This document shows, one piece after another, positions 58,780 through 64,000 of a stretch of DNA of 64,000 nucleotides. A model generated the notes under the pieces. That model did no database searches. It was not told the DNA's origin and saw nothing but the letters and a program-made list of their open reading frames with translations. Origin of the DNA: Ephydatia muelleri (Eukaryota > Porifera > Demospongiae > Spongillida > Spongillidae). The translations under genes were made by a program, and so were the position numbers. Location: NCBI GenBank assembly GCA_013339895.1, contig JABACO010000014.1, positions 3,841,163 through 3,905,162 on the forward strand. The letters are read 5' to 3'. How positions within the stretch are numbered: position 1 is the stretch's first letter; each line of letters opens with the position of its first letter.

Positions 58780-59341
58780 ATGGAAGCCGATTTTTAAATA
58801 CAAAGACCCAATTTTCAATATATATAATAGTTCTTCGATGTACTAGCTACATGTTTTTCCTTTGGCAAATTGGCGAATCGTAAAGGTATTGACACAAATG
58901 GTCATAGAATTTGTAATGAGAAAACGCACCCATTGACTACGTGTACGTTGAGGACAATGTTATGACAATCCTAGGGAAGCGACGCCTTAAATAGGAAAAA
59001 TACGGCGACCCCACTAAAAATCATGGCAAATGTAGTGTACTAACAATCCCCTTTGGCAAATGCTGAGAAAAATCTGGTGTGCTTGGTATTAAAGTACCCC
59101 ATACATGTCTATGGGAAGTTATACGGGAATATTCGGTGATTCGCAAACCGCGAATTAATTAGCTTTCCCTTTGACCGCTCATTTCTGGATATGTTATATA
59201 CTTATTGTGATTGTATTGGCATAGATTATACAATAGACGAACATTTTCAGTGCAGGCTTACACAGCAACCAGAACTGCCTCTCGATCGGAAGTTATTAAC
59301 GAATCATGTGTGGTCAATGTTTTGTGGGCTAGTTACCTCCC
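58780..59341. other. Non-coding spacer
   Basis: Nothing recognised on either strand. Confidence 0.4.
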
Positions 59342-59684
59342 GAAATGTACGCGGTGGATACCTTGGTTCGTGATCAGTTTCGGCATGAAGTCTCCGCCTA
59401 AATAAGAACGCAAATATACATGTAATGCGATTTAACCCTTGTTAGTCCTCCGACGGCATGCTATCGTATGGAATGCAAAAGTTACACTATGCAGATTTCT
59501 AGTACCTTTGAAGCGGTTGGCCCGCTTCTTCGTTCTGCACTACGGGTACCACGACGGATAAGAACTGCCGTCGGTGCCAATAAGGATATCTGGGGTGAAC
59601 ATTGGTTCTACGAGCAAGTCTTCCAGTTGTCGCCACCAAAGACTGAAGGTTTTTCCAGATACTGCATGCAACATCCTTTAGAAA
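59342..59684. repeat. Dispersed repeat, copy 2 (partner at 22.71 kb)
   Basis: Same orientation and order as 22,712-23,013, starting GAAATGTACGCGGTGGATAC. The plus frame SSTFEAVGPLLRSALRVPRR is open. Both copies end at about the same point. Confidence 0.55.
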
Positions 59685-59689
59685 AGTGA

Positions 59690-60372
59690 TTTCGATTAAA
59701 AGTTGCGGAACACGAATTTATACGCATCGCAACAGGAAGTGTTATCGTGGCGTTAATGACGCACACTCCATTCCGTTCTGCATATTGCCAGGCATACACA
59801 CCCTCACGCGAGCTAGGGTGCATGTCTACGTCAATTCTGCATAGTTGCACTACTGTGCAATTCAGTTCGTCAAGTTGAGTGATTACAAATAAAAGGTTTA
59901 TAGCTACACCCCCACTTAAGTCTTACTGACACTTAGCCATCTGTCTAATACCTCTATTATACCAACACCATAGTACATGTGCACCTAGAGTGCTGTATAC
60001 AAGGCTGTAACCCATAGTCGCTATAGTAACCCATAGTCGCTATAGTAACCCATAGTCGCTATAGTACTCTTTTTTTTTCTACAGTGCTTAACGTACTTAA
60101 AGACCGGCAAGGTGGGAGGGGGGGGGGGAATCTAACTCGGTTTACGTGTTACGCTAGGCATGACGTTCCCATCTGAGGAAGAGAAAGATTAAAAGGCGTC
60201 TAGAAGACGCCAGAAGGGCTCTTTTTTTCCCCCGAAGAGCGAGCACCTGATAATGTTGGATCTAGAGATGTCGACTATCTCGGCCCATTGTCGGTACCCA
60301 CGAGTACACCACAGTATTTTCCTGGAAACAGCTGGTATGTCACTATTTTATACAACGCATGATCGCGCGTTC
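59690..60372. other. Non-coding; 19-bp triple repeat
   Basis: TAACCCATAGTCGCTATAG repeats three times at 60,008-60,064. A G run lies at about 60,117-60,128. A hairpin of AAGGCGTCTAGAAGACGCC type lies near 60,193. No gene. Confidence 0.5.
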
Positions 60373-60380
60373 CATCGATG

Positions 60381-61344
60381 CAGTGTTGCCGCGGCCAGCC
60401 GTGGCCGTCCGGTAGCCGTCAAAAATTGCCGATTTTTATGCTGACCGTCAGTGATCGTGAACCGCCAACATGCCTGGCCGTCTGAGCCGGGAAGTACTGT
60501 GGCCGTCATATATTTGGCGGCTGACCGTCAAAAATATGAGCCGGTCTTTGACGGTCACGATTAATTAATTCTCAATTAAACTGCAACTATAGCAGACATA
60601 ATTATTCAGATTATACTGTGCCAGTTACATAAACTACATGCTACATCCCATAAAGTGTTTTGAATAGACCCCTTGTTAAGAAGAACTACACCTGTGGGAT
60701 AGAGGAAGCTATATATCTGTTTTCGCGTGTGTGATTGGAGTTTTGAAATACAGAGATTTGACCGTCGTGTACAGTATAGCGCGCTGTATTACGCCAACTC
60801 CCCCAGTTTTCCCACATTTCCCACATTCCCACAATTTCCCCACAGTCTCTAAAATGGCACTAAAGTGTCTGGCTATTCCAGCATCAGGTACACCATAAGA
60901 GCGAACTAAACTAATACTTGAACGCAAAAGATGGAGAATGGACTCTGCCCGGCTAGAAAGAGTTTTGCTGTTACGTTGTGTTTACCCTTCCTAGGTGTTT
61001 ATACCTACAATTAAGCTGTTCTTATTATTCAAACAAAATTCATTATTATTTACACGCAATTTTACTGATGACGCGTACATGTCATGTAAGCTTGTACAGG
61101 TAATTAATTCCCAGCCGGCCTTGACGGTTGACTGCCGACCGTGACCGCCAAACTCGAGATTTGACGGTTTTGGCGGTCAGAAATGGCCGTGACCGTGTCG
61201 GATAGGCTGCTAACGGTTGGCCGTAGCCGTGACCGGGAAGGATTGATGCCGGCCATTGCTGGCCGTGACCGTGACCGTCAGGGGTCTAATCCGGTCAGCC
61301 GGCCGTCCGGGACTTGTTCCAATTAGTCAGCCGCGGCAACACTG
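60381..61344. mobile_element. hAT-like non-autonomous element with 8-bp TSD CATCGATG
   Basis: The left end CAGTGTTGCCGCGG and the right end CCGCGGCAACACTG are perfect inverses. CATCGATG flanks both sides (60,373-60,380 and 61,345-61,352). The CAGTGTTGC-type end and 8-bp duplication are the hAT signature. Both subterminal zones (60,395-60,570 and 61,110-61,320) are crowded with GACCGT, ACGGTC and GGCCGT words in both orientations. The middle (about 60,570-61,110) is AT-rich with no transposase, only a 72-codon minus frame without motifs. Confidence 0.9.
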
Positions 61345-61509
61345 CATCGATGCTTCGGCTTGTGCACGTGGTCGTGTGGAACGAACAGAAGAGGCGTGTA
61401 AAACATGTGCGAAATACAGTATATTACTTGCAAGTAAAGGTCGGTTGCCTGGTAGATTCTATTTGTGTGCAAGGTGGCTCGCACTTGGGCTATAGTTCAA
61501 TTATGAGCA

Positions 61510-61680
61510 GGGCCGGTGTAGTAGGATAGCTTGTCCCCCCAAAAAAATTGTCCGGCCGGACAACGTATCCTAGGATACGTTGTCCGGCGGACAACGGGTA
61601 CTAGCATACGTTGTCCCCCCACGGACAATTATTCCTAGGATTACCTGTCCGCTTTAGGATTTTCTGTCCCCCCCCTACAA
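61510..61680. repeat. Short inverted-repeat cluster around GTCC/GGAC words
   Basis: A perfect 34-bp palindrome centred on CCTAGG spans 61,555-61,588. Around it, TTGTCC, GGACAA, CCTAGGAT and runs of C repeat (TTGTCCCCCC at 61,531 and 61,611; CTGTCCCCCC at 61,668). It could be a small foldback element; ends and duplication are not defined. Confidence 0.55.
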
Positions 61681-61689
61681 CCACCATAG

Positions 61690-62296
61690 TGCGTGCGTAG
61701 TAAAATACCTAGAACGTTCGATTGGGAACCTGTGTAGTACTGTAGGTACGCGTGTGTCGTGAGACTCAGAGGATTAATGTAACACGCACATTCAGATACT
61801 TAGTACTACTACGAAACAGTTCTTTATTTTCTAGCTTGACGGACTATCGATTAATTCCTCATACAGAAGTGCCATAGTCATACACAAATAGAATCATGCC
61901 ACCACATGCAGTCACACTGTTCATTTCTTTGCGCACAGCCTGCACTGCCACGAGAAGCTCAGTTCATTTCTTGTGACTCGTTCACACTTCTTGTGAAACT
62001 GCTCTTTGCAGTGAGAGCACTGGATCATTCTTCCAGCTGGAAGATCACTTCTCTCTTCTCTCTGTCCAGCAAGTGTCCAGATGTCGTATTCAACTTGTCT
62101 GATTCACTGTGAACTGTGGCCTTGCCTTAAGAGTAGAAATAGAAAATATGTATCATTGGACACAATTATTTATGCAGCTAAACAATACAAAAGTATTTAC
62201 TATATATTCAGAAATGCATAACATATATAGCTTTCATTTTAAAGGTGTGCTGGAATTTGTTTTTGTTTCATTCCATTCTTTTCTTGTGTCATATAT
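61690..62296. other. Non-coding spacer
   Basis: No recognised feature; a 68-codon plus frame at 61,906-62,112 has no motif. Confidence 0.4.
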
Positions 62297-62299
62297 TCA

Positions 62300-62630
62300 T
62301 TCACAAAGCGCATCCAAATCAGATGCTGTCATCAAGTAATATACTTTATCCATGAGTGTGACCTGTCTTATGGATGTAACTTTGCAGGTCTTCATCCAGT
62401 AAGATAAGAGATCAACCTCCCTAACAATCTGGAAATCCTCTTGGTAATCCACTGTTTTCTTGAATTCCACAAAGCTTTCGTACAACCCATCATCACAAAT
62501 GACAAAATCACCACCATGTACCTCCATTAATGGATGCTCTTTATTGTAATGACGACTCTGTAGCCATAAATCTACCATCAAATCCCTGCTTAATGCAAAC
62601 ACACCTTCATTGAAATGCAAACTTGAGGGC
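62300..62630 (-). CDS. Unidentified coding block downstream of integrase
   Basis: After a CTCTTAG acceptor-like site at about 62,631 the minus frame reads LHFNEGVFALSRDLMVDLWL, then PLMEVHGGDFVICDDGLYES, then LLSYWMKTCKVTSIRQVTLM, to a TGA at about 62,297. It looks like genuine coding sequence (over 105 codons, hydrophobic periodicity). It follows the integrase on the same strand with a gap of about 30 nt that lacks a GT donor. It may be a C-terminal extension of the retroelement polyprotein or a fused host exon. Not recognised. Confidence 0.4.
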
Positions 62631-62660
62631 CCTAAGAGAAAAAGAATGTAAAGTTAAAAT

Positions 62661-63770
62661 TTAAAAATATATCTGTCTTTTGCTTATATCAAAATCATCT
62701 TCATCAGCAGAGTAGGAGAAATTAGCAGCACCTGTTCTCCATAAACGCAGCAGGTGGAAGGAATACAGTTGGTTTTTAAGAACAGAATTTGTTGTATCTA
62801 ACAGTTTTGCATCTTGTCTTACTTGCTTGCTATGAGCATGTTCATCATCAAATAATGTAATACTTTTCTCATTAAATATTACATTTTCATCCCTGCTGCC
62901 CAGCACCTGTTTTTCACCCAGGTTTTGACTTAAACCATTGCTATACTCTGTTTTTCTTTCATGAAAAGGTTTCAGTCTGCTTTCATTAATGTTGTTTGCA
63001 AGTTGTTTTCCATCACTCAATTTTCTGAGCCTGTACAATCCTTTCTCATGAATGTTTACAATTGCATAAGGCCCTGTCCACCGTTCATCTGTTTTACCTC
63101 CCACCCTGCTTAAATTCCGTATGTTTTTCACAAGCACAAGATCCCCTATCTGATATTTTTCAGGTGTGCATTGCTCATCATATAATTCTTTTCGCTTTTT
63201 CTGTGCTTTTTAAATGTTCACATCAACTTTAGGAAATAATTCCTTCTTAATCTTCTCAAGTTGCGTAGCGTATAACTGCACTGTGTCATTCTCCACATGC
63301 AATTCATCTACTACTGATCCATCTTGATTGTGATCAATTAGTTGAAGTTGCACAGGAAGCACTGCTTCTCTGCCATACATCAAATAAAATGTGTAAACTT
63401 AGTTGAAGCATGGACACTGGTGCGGTAGGAGAACAATACAGATTCAATGTGCTCATCCCAATCATCCTGTTCAGTATTGATATACTTTACTATAGCTTTG
63501 GTTAAGGTTTGGTTCATGCTTTCATCCAGTCCATTCGTTTGGGGGTGATAGGCACTAGATACCTGGTGTTCAACACCTGCTATTTCAAAAAGCTTTTCAT
63601 TGAGGGAATAAACAAATTCACGGCCTTGGTCTGAAATGCAAACATGAAAGCAACCAAGCCGTGTAATAAGAGACAGAAGAAAGTGTGCTACTTCTTCAGC
63701 TGATTTTGTTGGAAGGGCTTGAGCCTCTGGCAACTTGGAAAAATAGTCAATGCATGTAGCAAGATATCAA
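62661..63770 (-). pseudogene. Ty3/Gypsy-like integrase (core to C-terminus)
   Basis: The frame starts near 63,770 with ATCIDYFSKLPEAQALPTKS (first catalytic Asp), then CISDQGREFVYSL (second Asp) and SSAYHPQTNGLDESMNQT (Glu in the usual place). After a frame change near 63,383 it continues MYGREAVLPVQLQLIDHN, QLEKIKKELFPKVDVNI, a TAA at about 63,210, then KAQKKRKELYDEQCTPEKYQ and GDLVLVKNIRN. The C-terminal GPYAIVNIHEKGLYRLRKL / NESRLKPFHER module reaches about 62,940, with a charged tail to 62,661. This is the standard order of a Gypsy-type integrase. The N-terminal zinc-binding domain and RT would lie beyond 63,775 but are not seen there. One stop and one frameshift make this copy inactive. 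Confidence 0.8.
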
Positions 63771-63774
63771 ATCA

Positions 63775-64000
63775 GGTCATGACTTGTAATATAAATTATG
63801 CCATTTAAGTACCTGCATTTGTATATGAAGCATTATTAAAATACTATTATTAACAACAGCTTATAGACTATTTCTGCAATGGCAAAGGTATTGTCACTGA
63901 TGTGGCATTGGCCTTACAGTAAAAGACACTAACGTATTGTGGTCTTTGTGTCTGAAGAAGAAACATGTTTGTGTGTCTTGTGCTATTCTTGTATACTTAT
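63775..64000. other. Non-coding edge of window
   Basis: AT-rich, no continuation of the integrase found; a TGA directly precedes the first integrase codons on the minus strand. Confidence 0.4.

Noticed and set aside
60008-60064. Three 19-bp direct repeats as a CRISPR or operator
   Set aside because: Head-to-tail without spacers; simple tandem repeat.

Overview
ORGANISM. This is a eukaryotic, metazoan-type genome window. There is no operon structure. Coding blocks are split by GT/AG introns, the base composition is AT-rich with long microsatellites, and nearly everything recognisable is transposon-derived. A demosponge (Amphimedon-like) genome is my best guess. The basis is the 15-residue tandem repeats of the KADPEKKKASVRDTY / QRYQEGVEENRAAKR type at 36.4-37.1 kb, together with several Tnp2-like (CACTA-type) transposases and a LINE with cysteine-rich fingers. 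I remember these combinations from sponge gene models but could not check them here. No ordinary conserved host gene, tRNA, rRNA or CRISPR was found. LAYOUT. 0-7 kb: a decayed hAT-like transposase (TTF zinc finger) is split by a 4.7-kb CACTA-like element (580-5279, 3-bp duplication ATT). That element carries a truncated Tnp2 gene on the minus strand, a 151-bp satellite in alternating orientations, and a divergent multi-exon accessory gene on the plus strand. 7-16 kb: Gypsy gag and integrase relics, an unidentified broken minus-strand coding cluster, an inverted-repeat element, and a large Tnp2-like transposase on the minus strand (about 14.4-11.66 kb) preceded by an exon module that recurs at 52 kb. 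15.7-19.5 kb: a LINE with two Cys-rich modules, C2H2 fingers, RT and a restriction-like endonuclease, broken by indels and a 26-C run. 19.5-24.1 kb: a palindromic foldback element, two CAGSSSCGG-type elements (one with a perfect 8-bp duplication), a small MITE, and a DUF4371-type hAT relic that recurs inverted at 34 kb. 24.2-28.7 kb: tandem repeats and GTAT/TG microsatellites. 29-31 kb: one inverted-repeat element nested in another. 31-34 kb and 37.3-42.5 kb: two related Tnp2-like elements. The second is almost intact and has a divergent coiled-coil accessory gene starting about 63 bp from the transposase start. 43.6-45.8 kb: a non-coding LTR element with identical 67-bp LTRs, a 5-bp duplication, a candidate PBS and PPT, filled with a 23-bp minisatellite. 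48-53 kb: a Ginger/KRBA2-like integrase relic, a BEN-domain gene next to a motif array, and the paralogous exon module. 53-60 kb: mostly empty, with simple repeats. 60.4-61.3 kb: a hAT-like non-autonomous element with an 8-bp duplication and dense GACCGT arrays. 62.3-63.8 kb: a Gypsy-like integrase. HOW IT FITS TOGETHER. The theme is CACTA-like elements built to one plan: ends of the form CACAGG(G)A-run, an element-specific motif repeated next to each end, a Tnp2-type transposase, and a second, divergently transcribed non-transposase gene. This resembles the two-protein logic of plant En/Spm, but the accessory proteins look unrelated to each other. Almost all elements carry frameshifts or stops. 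All exon calls come from reading frames and splice-site-like sequence by eye; no database search was made.
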